Below are positions 30,542 through 39,095 of a DNA stretch of 64,000 nucleotides, piece by piece. The stretch comes from Gluconacetobacter sacchari (lineage in GTDB: Bacteria; Pseudomonadota; Alphaproteobacteria; Acetobacterales; Acetobacteraceae), in the NCBI RefSeq assembly GCF_014174255.1, contig NZ_JABEQJ010000001.1, forward strand, positions 248,001 through 312,000, given 5' to 3'. Within the stretch, counting starts at the first letter, position 1, and each line of letters starts with the position of its first letter. The translations under genes and the position numbers were made by a program. Below the pieces are notes generated by a model that was not told the DNA's origin, searched no databases, and was given only the letters and a program-made list of their open reading frames with translations.

Positions 30542-32128
30542 TCAGGCAGATTCATTTGCCTTGTTCAGCTCACCGAACCATCGCGACGCAGCATGAGTGG
30601 CCTCCCCGAGGTCGGGAACGCCCTCGCTGGCCCAGGCCACGAAGCCGTCGGGGCGTATGAGCAAGGCATTCAAACCCAACCGATCCTTAGCGTCACTAGC
30701 GACATACGCGATCCGGTCGGGCCAACGTTTCGCCAGCGCCTCAAGTTCGGGAAGGGTGTCAAAGTCCAGAAGCAGGCCTTTCCCCGCACTGAAGAGCGTT
30801 CCGGTCGCTCGCCCGTCGGCCAGCTCGAAGTCAGGAACGCTGCGGCCGACAAGGGGGTGAACACCTTGCGGGTGGCCATCGCCGAGATCGTAGCCCAGGG
30901 AAACGCCCCAAACACGCTCGGCGAAGTAAGTCGCACCGTCGCGTGTGGCGATCAGATCGCGAATGATCGCTCCGAGCGCGCGCGAACTCGAGCTTGGCCG
31001 CATAATTGCGACCTGGGCGCGGGACCAGTCGAGAATGGCCGCTCCGACGGGATGGCGTTCGGTGAAATAGCTGTCGAGCGAACCGGCCGGCGCCTCGCCA
31101 CGGATGGCGGCGGCCAGCTTCCAGCCGAGGTTCATCGCATCGCCGAGCCCGAGATTGAGGCCTTGGCCGCCCAAGGGCGAGTGGATATGCGCGGCGTCGC
31201 CGGCGAGCAGCACCCGCCCTTTGCGATAGGCCGTCGCCTGATAGGCTCTGTCCGTCCAGGTGGTGACGAGCTTGAGCGCCGTCACGGTAGCATCGGTGGC
31301 GGAGACGCGGCGCAGGACCGCCTGCACATGCTCCAACGTGATCGGCTGGGTCCGATGGAAAGCACCGCCGTCAAAATCGGCCATGGCAATCGTCCCCGGC
31401 GCGGCATAGGTATACATGCCCGCTTGCGTGTAGTGGGCGCCCGGCTGAAGCTTGTCCGGATCGGCCAGCTCGACCTCGACGGAATAGCCGGTGAATTCGG
31501 GATTGGTGCCGACGAATTCGAAGCCGCCAACTTTGCGCACCACGCTGCGGCCGCCGTCACAGCCGACGAGCCAGCGTCCGCGAAAGGTTTCGCCACCGGC
31601 GCGAACGGTCACGTCTTCGTTCGATTGATCGAAGCCGTCGACGCCGAGACCGCGCCTGATCTCGACTCCCATCGCGACCGCCCGGTCGGCCAGGAGGGAT
31701 TCAAGGGACTCCATATACACCGCCATGCGGGCTCCGGCGGGGCTTGGCAGGCGCCAGGTCCATTTCAAGGCGTCGATATCGTCCTGGAAGAACTGGATGC
31801 CGGCGAAATGGCCAGCGGGCTTGCGTGAGTGTTGCGTTTGCGCCCAATGCGGCGCGGCGATGCCGCTTTGCCGGCCACGCCGATAGAAGGCTTCGATGAG
31901 GGGGCTGGTGGCCGATATCGCGTGAATCTCGTCCAGCAGGCCGCGACGATAAAATGCCTCAAGGCTGGGTAATGAAAGACCGCGCAGACCAAAGGGAGGC
32001 CCCTTCAATGGGGAGCTCCGGTCTTCAGCCTGTTCCAGCACAAGGACGGAAACGCCGGCAAGGCGCAGTTCACAGGCGAGAAACAGACCGACAGGGCCGG
32101 CTCCGGCGATCACGACATCATAGGTCAT
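30542..32128 (-). CDS. FAD-dependent aromatic monooxygenase (PheA/TfdB/Rox-like)
   Basis: A 528-residue class A flavoprotein hydroxylase. It has VVIAGAGPVGLFLACELRL at the N-terminus, the DG motif LVGCDGGRSVVRK (about 190-200) and the GD motif LLAGDAAHIHSPLGGQGLNL. A C-terminal thioredoxin-like domain (from about residue 420) is typical of phenol hydroxylases and rifampicin monooxygenases. It inserts oxygen into an aromatic substrate using NAD(P)H. ATG 32128 has GAGGAGA just upstream. It lies 62 bases after the TetX-like gene and probably shares its TetR-controlled promoter. Substrate unknown; detoxification of a phenolic or antibiotic is plausible. Confidence 0.88.
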   Translation of the reverse strand: MTYDVVIAGAGPVGLFLACELRLAGVSVLVLEQAEDRSSPLKGPPFGLRGLSLPSLEAFYRRGLLDEIHAISATSPLIEAFYRRGRQSGIAAPHWAQTQHSRKPAGHFAGIQFFQDDIDALKWTWRLPSPAGARMAVYMESLESLLADRAVAMGVEIRRGLGVDGFDQSNEDVTVRAGGETFRGRWLVGCDGGRSVVRKVGGFEFVGTNPEFTGYSVEVELADPDKLQPGAHYTQAGMYTYAAPGTIAMADFDGGAFHRTQPITLEHVQAVLRRVSATDATVTALKLVTTWTDRAYQATAYRKGRVLLAGDAAHIHSPLGGQGLNLGLGDAMNLGWKLAAAIRGEAPAGSLDSYFTERHPVGAAILDWSRAQVAIMRPSSSSRALGAIIRDLIATRDGATYFAERVWGVSLGYDLGDGHPQGVHPLVGRSVPDFELADGRATGTLFSAGKGLLLDFDTLPELEALAKRWPDRIAYVASDAKDRLGLNALLIRPDGFVAWASEGVPDLGEATHAASRWFGELNKANESA

Positions 32129-32190
32129 TGGCAATCTCCTCAAGCGGCTTCGATGCCGACCGTGTGATGGCAGGGTAGCGGTGTTGGGTG

Positions 32191-33342
32191 TCAGGGTCGG
32201 GCGGCGCTGTCGAAGTTTCCCCGATGAGCGCTGGTGAAGAAGTCGACAAAACTGAAAGGTGCGCGCGCGCCAAGCATCAGGGTCAGAATCTGGTGCGCGT
32301 CCGCTGCGGCAGCTTCGCTGCGCGGGAACATCGCCGCCTCGTAGCTCGCGAGCGCTGCCTCGGGATCGTCCGGGTGTGCGGCGATCGCCGCTCCAAGTTC
32401 GGCGCCATCGAGCATCGCGAGGTTCGCGCCCTCACCGGCCGGCGGCGCCAGATGCGCGGCGTCGCCAAGGAGCGTCATCCCAGGCATACGGTCCCATCGA
32501 TGTCCAGTTGGGAGAGCATGGAGCATGCGCAGGACCGGCGCGACTTCGCTCTCAGTGATGAGCGCGGTAAGCGCGGGTGCCCATCCTTCGAACTCGGCCG
32601 CGATTGTCGCCGTTGCGGCGTCGGCGTCGCTGAAATCGATGGCGGCAAACCAAGCTGCGGGGCGGTTCAGCGCGACATATGTGTGAAGAACGTTCCCTGG
32701 CTCGCGGTGCGCTATGATTCCCTTTCCCGGAGCGAGCGCGGACATCGCGCCACGGCCGACCGCTTCGGCCGCCGCGGGATGCCGCTGGTCGACATCATAG
32801 AGATAGGTCTCGACGAAGGATGTGCCGACATATTCAGGTTCTGCCCTGGCAAGCAGCGGTCGGACCTTCGACCAGGCACCATCGGCGCCGACGAGGAGCC
32901 GGCTGATGGAGGTCGACCCATCGGCGAAGGTCAGTTCGTGTCGGCCGTCGCCGAGCGCCGCGACACTGCTGAGCCTCTTTCCCCAGCGGATCGTCCCTGG
33001 CGGCAAGGAACCGAGGAGGATGCGGCGCAAATCGCCCCGAAGGACCTCGGGTCGCTCGCCCGTGCCGTCGTCAGGTTCCTCAGGCAGGACCTTGCCATGC
33101 CGGTCGAGGACGCGCGAAGCCTGGGCGCCTCCGTGGATGATGGCGCGGAATTCGTCGATGAGACCAGCCGCCGCGAGTGCCGCCTGTCCATCGTGCTCGT
33201 GGATGTCGAGCTGGCCGCCTTGCGTCCGGGCATCCGCCGAGGGCTCCGCCTCATAGATCGTCACGGGGACACCGCGAACATGGAGGATGCGGGCGAGGAC
33301 GAGGCCACCGAGGCCTGCGCCGATAATGGTCGCAGGGGTCAT
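32191..33342 (-). CDS. TetX-like FAD-dependent monooxygenase
   Basis: A 383-residue flavoprotein, close to the 388 residues of TetX. It starts TIIGAGLGGLVLARIL, with GGQLDIHEHDGQAAL, GADGAWSKVRPLL and MTLLGDAAHLAPPAGEGANL, all in the positions seen in TetX-type enzymes. It should use NADPH and FAD to hydroxylate a small molecule; tetracycline is only one possible substrate. It is divergent from a TetR gene across an 83-base gap that carries two palindromic operators, so its expression is likely substrate-induced. Confidence 0.87.
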   Translation of the reverse strand: MTPATIIGAGLGGLVLARILHVRGVPVTIYEAEPSADARTQGGQLDIHEHDGQAALAAAGLIDEFRAIIHGGAQASRVLDRHGKVLPEEPDDGTGERPEVLRGDLRRILLGSLPPGTIRWGKRLSSVAALGDGRHELTFADGSTSISRLLVGADGAWSKVRPLLARAEPEYVGTSFVETYLYDVDQRHPAAAEAVGRGAMSALAPGKGIIAHREPGNVLHTYVALNRPAAWFAAIDFSDADAATATIAAEFEGWAPALTALITESEVAPVLRMLHALPTGHRWDRMPGMTLLGDAAHLAPPAGEGANLAMLDGAELGAAIAAHPDDPEAALASYEAAMFPRSEAAAADAHQILTLMLGARAPFSFVDFFTSAHRGNFDSAARP

Positions 33343-33363
33343 TACTGAGCTTCCGCCATATGA

Positions 33364-33406
33364 ATGGAATGCCGTTCCATCATTGGATGGTTGGAACATT
33401 GTTCCA
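33364..33406. promoter_or_regulatory. Twin palindromic operators between tetX-like and tetR genes
   Basis: Two copies of the same inverted repeat TGGAA-N5-TTCCA. The first is extended to ATGGAA/TTCCAT at 33364-33380 and the second is at 33392-33406, with centres 27 bp apart. They lie 22 bp upstream of the TetX-like start and 20 bp upstream of the TetR start. This is the expected place for TetR dimers that repress both genes. Confidence 0.75.
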
Positions 33407-33425
33407 TCCATGTCAAGATAGACCC

Positions 33426-34121
33426 ATGACAGCCAAGATCCGGGCCGAACGGCGAACAGATGCACTCTCGAAGGCGCGGATTGTGGAGGCGGCGATCGAG
33501 ATCCTCGACAAGAATGGCGAGGACGCCCTGACGTTCCGCGCGCTTGCGGCACACCTGGAGACCGGAAGCGGGGCCATCTATTGGCACGTCGCCGACAAGG
33601 ACTATCTGCTTGCGGCGGCCACTGACCACATCGTTGCCCGCGTCATGGCGGATGCGGCGAGAGGGTCAAGTCCACGGGACGTGATCCGAGCGATGGCCAA
33701 CGGCCTGTTCGATGCCATCGATGGCCATCCCTGGGTTGGGGGGCAGCTTTCCCGCAATCCATGGCAATATGCGGTTTTAAGATTGATGGAAGGCATCGGT
33801 AGTCAGGTGCAGGCGCTCGGCGTTCCGGAGCGTGCGCAATTCAACGTCGTCACTGCGCTCCTGAGTTTCATGCTCGGTCTGGCCGGCCAGTACGCCGCGG
33901 GGGCCCGCCTCTTTCCACGAGACGCGGACCGGGCGGAGGTCCGCAAAGCCCATCTCGGGGCGGTCGCCGCGAAATGGATGGAACTCGATCCGGCGGAGCA
34001 TCCCTTCGTGCGACAGGTGGCAAAGGTACTGCCCGAGCACGATGACCGCGAACAATTCCTCGCCGGCATCGATCTTATCCTCGCCGGCATGGAAAGTATC
34101 CAAAAGCTCGGCGCACCATAG
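33426..34121 (+). CDS. TetR-family transcriptional regulator
   Basis: A 231-residue regulator. The HTH lies at about residues 12-55 (ALSKARIVEAAIEIL, then ALTFRALAAHLETGSGAIYWHV), followed by a TetR_C-like ligand domain. ATG 33426 follows the operators directly; a longer frame from 33360 would run through them and is rejected. It probably represses itself and the divergent flavin monooxygenase pair and is released by their substrate. Confidence 0.9.
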   Translation: MTAKIRAERRTDALSKARIVEAAIEILDKNGEDALTFRALAAHLETGSGAIYWHVADKDYLLAAATDHIVARVMADAARGSSPRDVIRAMANGLFDAIDGHPWVGGQLSRNPWQYAVLRLMEGIGSQVQALGVPERAQFNVVTALLSFMLGLAGQYAAGARLFPRDADRAEVRKAHLGAVAAKWMELDPAEHPFVRQVAKVLPEHDDREQFLAGIDLILAGMESIQKLGAP

Positions 34122-34127
34122 GTGCAG

Positions 34128-34961
34128 CTATGGAGCGGAGTTGAGCAGTGCCTTGATCTTGTCCGCGTCTTCGGGCGTTGCCGGATTGTAAATCACCATA
34201 TTGAGATCGGATCGCCCATCTACGGCGAAAGACGAAAATTCCATCGAGAGTGGTCCGGCAGTCCGATGATGCAGGACTTTCACGCCCTCGCCATGCGCCT
34301 GTACATCGTTGTCCCGCCACATCGCCGCGAATTCCGGACTGGTTGCGCAGAGTTCATCGACAAGCGATTGCACGTTCCGCGCCGCCCCGGCGCGCGCCAC
34401 GTCGGCGCGGAATGATGCCACAACGTACCGTGCAACGCTTTCCCACTTGGGCTGTGCCGCGCGGATGCGGGGATCATGGAACATCATGCGAAGTACATTG
34501 CGCTGGCCCTCCGGCAGTGTGCTGTAATCGGTCAGAACCGCCGCGGCGGCTTTATTCCATGCGATCACATCCCATGTCGCCGTTCGAATGAAAGCAGGAC
34601 TGTATTCCAGCGTGTCGAGCACACGTTGCAAACGCGGCGTGATGCCTTCGGGCGCGCGATAGCGGACTTCGGGCGGGCGGCCCAAGCCGAGCAGAAACAG
34701 GTGCTCACGTTCGGCATCCGTCAGCATCATCGCCTGCGAGATGCGATCGAGCACATCGGCGGATGGCGCGCCGCCTCGTCCCTGCTCCAGCCATGTGTAC
34801 CAGGTGGCGCTGACATTGGCGCGTTGCGCTACCTCCTCGCGGCGGAGGCCAGACGTACGGCGCCGCGCCGATGGAAAACCGAACGCTGTCGGATCGAGCT
34901 TCGCGCGGCGATCCTTCAAATAGGTTCCAAGCAGATTTTCATTCGCGGGAGGCATGGCCAT
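34128..34961 (-). CDS. Helix-turn-helix regulator with MmyB-like ligand-binding domain
   Basis: A 277-residue protein. An XRE-type HTH lies at about residues 8-90 (LGTYLKDRRAKLDP, SGLRREEVAQRANVSATWYT, LEQGR). The MmyB-like/PAS-fold domain follows (TPRLQRVLDTLEYSPAFIRT, WDVIAWNKAAAAVL). Proteins of this type usually control an adjacent divergent oxidoreductase gene. Here that is the SDR gene, 92 bases away across an AT-rich gap, which is now frameshifted. It ends 6 bases from the convergent tetR gene. Confidence 0.88.
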   Translation of the reverse strand: MAMPPANENLLGTYLKDRRAKLDPTAFGFPSARRRTSGLRREEVAQRANVSATWYTWLEQGRGGAPSADVLDRISQAMMLTDAEREHLFLLGLGRPPEVRYRAPEGITPRLQRVLDTLEYSPAFIRTATWDVIAWNKAAAAVLTDYSTLPEGQRNVLRMMFHDPRIRAAQPKWESVARYVVASFRADVARAGAARNVQSLVDELCATSPEFAAMWRDNDVQAHGEGVKVLHHRTAGPLSMEFSSFAVDGRSDLNMVIYNPATPEDADKIKALLNSAP

Positions 34962-35052
34962 CCTGTTAGCAATTATACCAGTATATTCTCACTACTTTAC
35001 CATCATAGCACATTGGCCAAAATATGCGTCGAGTTTTGAAGAGCGCTCTACG

Positions 35053-35771
35053 ATGACATTACAAGACAAACGTGTGCTGGTGATCGGTGGTGGCTCCGGC
35101 ATCGGATTTGGCGTGGCGCGGAGCGCCGCGGAAGAAGACGCGAAGGTCGTGATCGCCTCGCGCGATGCGAAGAAGATCGCCGAGGCCGCGCAAACCATCG
35201 GCGCATCATCGGCATTCATCGATGTGCGCGATGAAAACACCGTCGCCCGGTTTTTCCAGGATAATGGCGCGTTCGATCACATCGCCTTCACCGCAGGCGA
35301 TTGGGATGGCTTCGCGCCCGGCGCGCTTGCCAACCTCGATCTGGTCAAAGCGGCAGCAAGGATGACCACGCGGTTCTGGGGCGCGGTCGCTGTGGCCAAG
35401 CACGGCGCGGCCAAGCTGCCGCCCGACGGCTCCTACACCATCACCAACGGCATGCTGGCGCATGACCGATGAAGGGCATGCCCACCATAACGGCCAGCGC
35501 CTGCGCCGTGGAGGGCTTGATGCTTGGCCTCGCAGTCGATCTGGCACCGGTGCGTGTGAACTGTGTGTGTCCCGGGCTGATCGAAACCGAGATCTGGAGC
35601 GCGTTCCCGCAAGGTTATCGCGAAAGACTGGCAGTGATGGCGCAGAAACAACTCGTGCCACGGCCAGGGCAGCCCGCAGAGGCCGCAGAGGCTTATCTGA
35701 CCTGCATGCGCAACAGCTTCCTGACGGGGCAGACCATCAAGATCGAAGGCGGAATAGCGCTCGCCGGCTGA
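35053..35771 (+). pseudogene. Frameshifted short-chain dehydrogenase/reductase
   Basis: The N-terminal part reads VLVIGGGSGIGFGVARSAA to GSYTITNGMLAH, then hits a stop at 35470-35472. From about 35463 the protein goes on in a frame shifted by one base loss: MKGMPTITASACAVEGLML, VNCVCPGLIETEIWSAF, ending TIKIEGGIALAG. Together they make a normal SDR of about 240 residues. At the usual YxxxK site the sequence is TITASACAVEGL, so the catalytic Tyr and Lys are not at their normal places even in the restored protein. A sequencing error at 35460 would also explain the break. Confidence 0.75.
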
Positions 35772-35804
35772 GCGTTTCGTTCGACAACAACAAGGAGAGT
35801 TCAC

Positions 35805-36698
35805 ATGCGTGTTTTCATGACCGGCGCCGCCGGATTCATCGGCGTCGCCACAACCCGGGAATTGATCGCGAACGGCCACCAGGTGGTGGGCCTCGCCCGC
35901 TCCGACGCCAATGTCGCAGCGCTGGAAGCAGCCGGCGCGGCGGTGCATCGCGGTTCGCTCGAAGATTTTGACAGCTTGCGCGCCGGGGCGGCGGACGCCG
36001 ATGGCGTGATCCATCTCGCCTTCATCCACGATTTTTCCAAATTCGCGGAGAACGGGCAGATCGACAAGCGCGCGATCGAGGCGATGGGCGACGTGCTGGA
36101 GGGCACCGACAAGCCCTTCATCGTCACCTCGGGAACGGCTCTCATCGCACCACCGGGCGCGGTGGTGACCGAAGAGATGCGGCGCGATGCCGGCACGCAT
36201 GTTCCGCGTGTGTCGGAGAAAACCGGTCTGGCTTATGCGTCGCGCGGCGTGCGCGCGATGGCGATACGCCTGCCGCAGGTGCATGGCGCCGATGGTAAGG
36301 CTGGCTTGATCACCTATCTGCTTGAAGGCGCACGGCGGAAAGGCGCCGCCGCTTATGTGGGTGACGGCAGCGCCCGCTGGGCAGCGGGGCACAGGCTGGA
36401 CGTTGCCCACCTTTATCGGCTTGCATTGGAGAAAGGCGCGGCGGACAGCATCTATCATGCCGTCGGCGAAGAGGGCGTGCCCATGCGCCAGATCATCGAG
36501 GTGCTCGGCCGCGCCCTGAACGTGCCTGTGGTCTCGATCAAGCAGGAAGAAGCTGGCGATTATTACGGGCCACTCGCGATGTTCGCGGACCTCGACATGC
36601 CAGCATCCAGCGCTTTAACGCAGAAGTGGCTAGGCTGGAAACCGACGCAGATCGAGCTCATCGCGAATATCGGTCAGCCGGGCTATTTCACGAGCTAA
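35805..36698 (+). CDS. NAD(P)-dependent epimerase/dehydratase-like SDR
   Basis: A 297-residue atypical extended SDR. It has the nucleotide motif MRVFMTGAAGFIGVATTRELI at the start, IHLAFIHDFSKFAEN in the middle and a YASRGVRAMAIRLPQVHG segment. It resembles short epimerase-family proteins whose substrates are mostly unknown. AAGGAG is 7-8 bases before the ATG. It directly follows the broken SDR gene and probably formed an operon with it under the MmyB-like regulator. It is the last gene of the island. Confidence 0.85.
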   Translation: MRVFMTGAAGFIGVATTRELIANGHQVVGLARSDANVAALEAAGAAVHRGSLEDFDSLRAGAADADGVIHLAFIHDFSKFAENGQIDKRAIEAMGDVLEGTDKPFIVTSGTALIAPPGAVVTEEMRRDAGTHVPRVSEKTGLAYASRGVRAMAIRLPQVHGADGKAGLITYLLEGARRKGAAAYVGDGSARWAAGHRLDVAHLYRLALEKGAADSIYHAVGEEGVPMRQIIEVLGRALNVPVVSIKQEEAGDYYGPLAMFADLDMPASSALTQKWLGWKPTQIELIANIGQPGYFTS

Positions 36699-36715
36699 AA
36701 GCCGGCTTGCTTAGG

Positions 36716-37689
36716 CGCAGCGCAGGGACGCGGAGAGCGTCTTCGAGAAACTGCCGACCCGGATCACGCGCGCCAGCCCGTCCATGACCGTCAGGCGCGG
36801 CGATGGCGCCGTTTCGAAGTCCGCGAAGATGTCGTCTTCGACGATGAGAAGATCGGACGCGGTGGCGATGCTCAGGAGACGGAAGGCGGCCTGGGGCGAG
36901 AGCGTTGCCCCCGTCGGGTTGTGCAATGCCGAGTTCGTGAGATAGAGGCGCGGCTTTTCCCGCGAGACCAGCCGTGCGAACGCTTCGATGTCCGGGCCGG
37001 CCGCCGTGTACGGCACGCCGACGATCCTGATCTCATGCGCCCGGAGCAGGGCCTGGAAATTGAAATAACAGGGGTCGTCGACGAGAACCGTATCGCCCCG
37101 GCGCGCCAGCAGGCGGCAGACCAGATCGACCGCCTGCGAGCCCGATCCGGTCAGCAGGACCTGATCGGGGCCGATATCGAGCCCGTCCTCGGAAAACCGG
37201 GATGCGAGGAGGCGTCGCAGGCGGAGCGCGCCCTGGCTGCTGCCATAGTCCGACAGGATGGCGCCCTGGCCCCGGGCGACGGCACGGAACGCCTTGCGCA
37301 GGGCGTCGTTCGGCATCCATTCGGCGGGCAGCCAGCCGCATCCCGGCTTCAGGACCGCCGGACCGGACTCCGGGGGATCGGATTCCAGGGATTGGCGCGA
37401 TACCCAGAACGGGTCGACGGCCCGCGCGGCCGGCGTCGCGGCGTCGGCCCGCGACAGGGCGGGACGCGCGCGGTCGGTCACGTAGAAACCCGCGCCCCCG
37501 GCGCGGGGCGATCACGCCCTCGGCGGCCAGGCGGTCATAAGCCTGCACAACGGTCGAGGGCGAGGCCCGCATGGTCTCGGCGCACTGCCGGATCGACCGC
37601 AGGCGGTCGCCCGCCACCAGGGCACGGGTGGCAATGCGCTGCCTGATGGCCTCCGCGATGGCGGATAGGCGTGTGGGCTGATGTGCCAC
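36716..37689 (-). pseudogene. 5' half of an interrupted MocR-type regulator gene
   Basis: The GTG at 37689 has GAGG upstream. A GntR-type HTH follows (AIAEAIRQRIATRALVAGD, SPSTVVQAYDRLAAEGVI), then a linker and an aminotransferase domain up to VGSFSKTLSASLRC, including the PLP lysine. There it runs into island DNA and a stop. A second lesion is a one-base insertion in a C run (plus strand 37495-37499) at APRRGAGFYVTDRAR, which puts HTH and aminotransferase parts in different frames. Together with 29336-29772 it would code for about 470 residues, normal for MocR. Confidence 0.85.
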
Positions 37690-37844
37690 GGCTGACCTCG
37701 ACGATTGTATGGGCCATGATGCCAATACAGTTCGATGAAACTGTATTGGATTGTGGCTGGCCGTGACAATGCTGAACCCGTACATCCAGACCTGCCTGCC
37801 AGGTCCGCCGGCATGCCGATCGGCGACGCCATATCCGGGAAGAC

Positions 37845-38210
37845 ACGACCATACATATCGCCATCCTGACATTCGACGGCTACAACGAACTCGATTCCCT
37901 GATCGCCCTGGGCGCGCAATGTTCGGGCACGCTGGTGCTTGCGAAACTGGGCCTGCTTGAAGACATTCCGGCCTGCACGGACCTGACGACGGCGCCGTGG
38001 GTGCGGGACGCCGGGGTGACGGTGCTCGAACAGCCCTTCTTTGCCCGCAGCACCATCGCCACCGCCGGCGGCTGCCTGGCCGCCCATTATCTCGCGGCCT
38101 GGGTCATTGCCCGCCTGGACGGCCTCTTCACAAAATCCGGACCGCGATTGCATCGGTGCCGGCGCGTGCCCAGACTCGGATGGTCTTCAGCAGAAGGCTG
38201 CAAGCCATGA
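37845..38210 (+). pseudogene. DJ-1/PfpI-family protein remnant
   Basis: The sequence begins HIAILTFDGYNELDSLIALG, the family N-terminus, then jumps straight to AQCSGTLVLAKLGLL, the nucleophile-elbow region with its Cys, and PACTDLTTAPWV. By family length about 80 codons between them are missing. The expected start ATG reads ACG (37845). After VIARLDG the C-terminus no longer matches. It lies divergent from the broken MocR gene; such regulator/DJ-1 pairs are common, and both members have decayed here. Confidence 0.75.
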
Positions 38211-38917
38211 AAGTCCAGGATATCATGACATCACCGGTGTTCTGCGTCGAACCGACGCAGAACATCGCCGACGCGATCCGGCTGATGCTGGACCGCAAGA
38301 TCAGCGGGGTGCCCGTCACCTCCGCCCAGGGGGAACTGGTCGGGATCATCACCGAAGGCGACCTGCTGCGACGGCACGAGCTGGGAACGACCGGCACGCG
38401 CTCGTGGCTGAAGGACCTGTTCCTGTCGCCCGGTCGCAGGGCGGAGGATTATGTCCACACCCACGGCCGCAAGGTCGCCGACGTGATGACCGACCAGCCC
38501 GTCACCATCGAGCCGGAGGCGATGCTGGCCGACGCCATCGACAGCATGACCATCCATCATGTCCGGCGCCTGCCCGTGGTGCAGAACGGCAGGGTGATCG
38601 GCATCCTGGCCCGCGCCGACGTGCTGCGCGCCCTGCTGCCGCTGGCCGACGAGGCGCCCGTCGCGACCGGGGACGAGGCGATCCGCCAGGCGGTGGAAGC
38701 CGCGCTGGAAAGCGGGCTGGGTTCGGGCGTGCGCGAACTGGTGAAGGTCGAGGCCTATCGCGGGGCCGTCATCCTGAGCGGGGCCGTGACCGACGAGCGG
38801 CTGGTGACCGCCGCGCGGGTGGCGGCGGAGAACACGCCCGGCGTCACCTCCGTCACCAACCAGTTGATCGTCGTCGCCCCCTTCGCGGGCACCAGCATTC
38901 CGGCCCCGCCATTCTAG
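38207..38917 (+). CDS. CBS-pair and BON domain protein
   Basis: A 236-residue soluble protein. Two CBS domains lie at about 1-60 (VQDIMTSPVFCVEPTQNIAD, GVPVTSAQGELVGIITEGDL) and 90-150 (VADVMTDQPVTIEPEAMLAD, RLPVVQNGRVIGILARADVL). A BON domain follows at about 165-225 (VKVEAYRGAVILSGAVTDER). CBS pairs bind adenine nucleotides, and BON may bind lipid or membranes. The partner is unknown. The ATG overlaps the end of the DJ-1 remnant frame by 4 bases. Confidence 0.92.
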   Translation: MKVQDIMTSPVFCVEPTQNIADAIRLMLDRKISGVPVTSAQGELVGIITEGDLLRRHELGTTGTRSWLKDLFLSPGRRAEDYVHTHGRKVADVMTDQPVTIEPEAMLADAIDSMTIHHVRRLPVVQNGRVIGILARADVLRALLPLADEAPVATGDEAIRQAVEAALESGLGSGVRELVKVEAYRGAVILSGAVTDERLVTAARVAAENTPGVTSVTNQLIVVAPFAGTSIPAPPF

Positions 38918-39022
38918 AGCCATATCCGTTCACACTGGTTCACGGATATGGATATAGATCATTGTTTTATTGAGCATCTTTATCCGACCGAATGAGTCCA
39001 TGCGGTTGGATGATGCTCTAGA
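38913..39022. repeat. 110-bp palindromic intergenic element with TCTAGAGC ends
   Basis: Perfect inverted ends TCTAGAGC (38913-38920) and GCTCTAGA (39015-39022) enclose two further hairpins. One is a perfect 10-bp stem CCATATCCGT/ACGGATATGG at 38920-38951. The other is an imperfect stem AGCATC..ATCCGACC against GGTTGGAT..GATGCT at about 38969-39018. The shape is that of a RIME/BIME-type palindromic repeat. The left end overlaps the last codons of the CBS gene. The rest of 38918-39294 holds only this element, a terminator and the leader of the next gene. Confidence 0.6.
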
Positions 39023-39040
39023 CGCGGATCTGCTTCATGA

Positions 39041-39095
39041 GCCGGGGGGAAGGGCGGAAGTCATTTCGGCTTCCTGCCTTTCCCCCCGGCTTTTT
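39041..39095 (+). terminator. Strong intrinsic terminator
   Basis: A long GC-rich stem pairs GCCGGGGGGAA (39041-39051) and CGGAAG (to 39060) with CTTCCTGCCTTTCCCCCCGGC (39070-39090), leaving an ATTTC-type loop. TTTTT follows at 39091-39095. It ends plus-strand transcription after the CBS-BON gene, before the aldo/keto reductase gene. Confidence 0.75.

Larger units (their letters stand above)
29773..36715. mobile_element. About 6.9-kb genomic island inserted in a MocR gene
   Basis: The limits are set by the point where each half of the split MocR gene stops matching the family. Both ends share GCG (minus strand), a 3-bp duplication or microhomology. Contents: a VirD4/TraG fragment, two flavin monooxygenases, TetR, XRE/MmyB-like regulator, a frameshifted SDR and an NAD-epimerase. 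No integrase, transposase or terminal inverted repeat is visible, so it looks like a decayed piece of a conjugative element rather than an active one. An 8-bp CGCAGCGC also occurs at both ends (29777-29784, 36716-36723) but is probably coincidence. Confidence 0.75.

Noticed and set aside
29777-36723. 8-bp CGCAGCGC at both island ends as an att or target duplication
   Set aside because: Five of the eight left-end bases belong to TraG coding sequence upstream of the MocR junction; family alignment places the true shared bases at only GCG.
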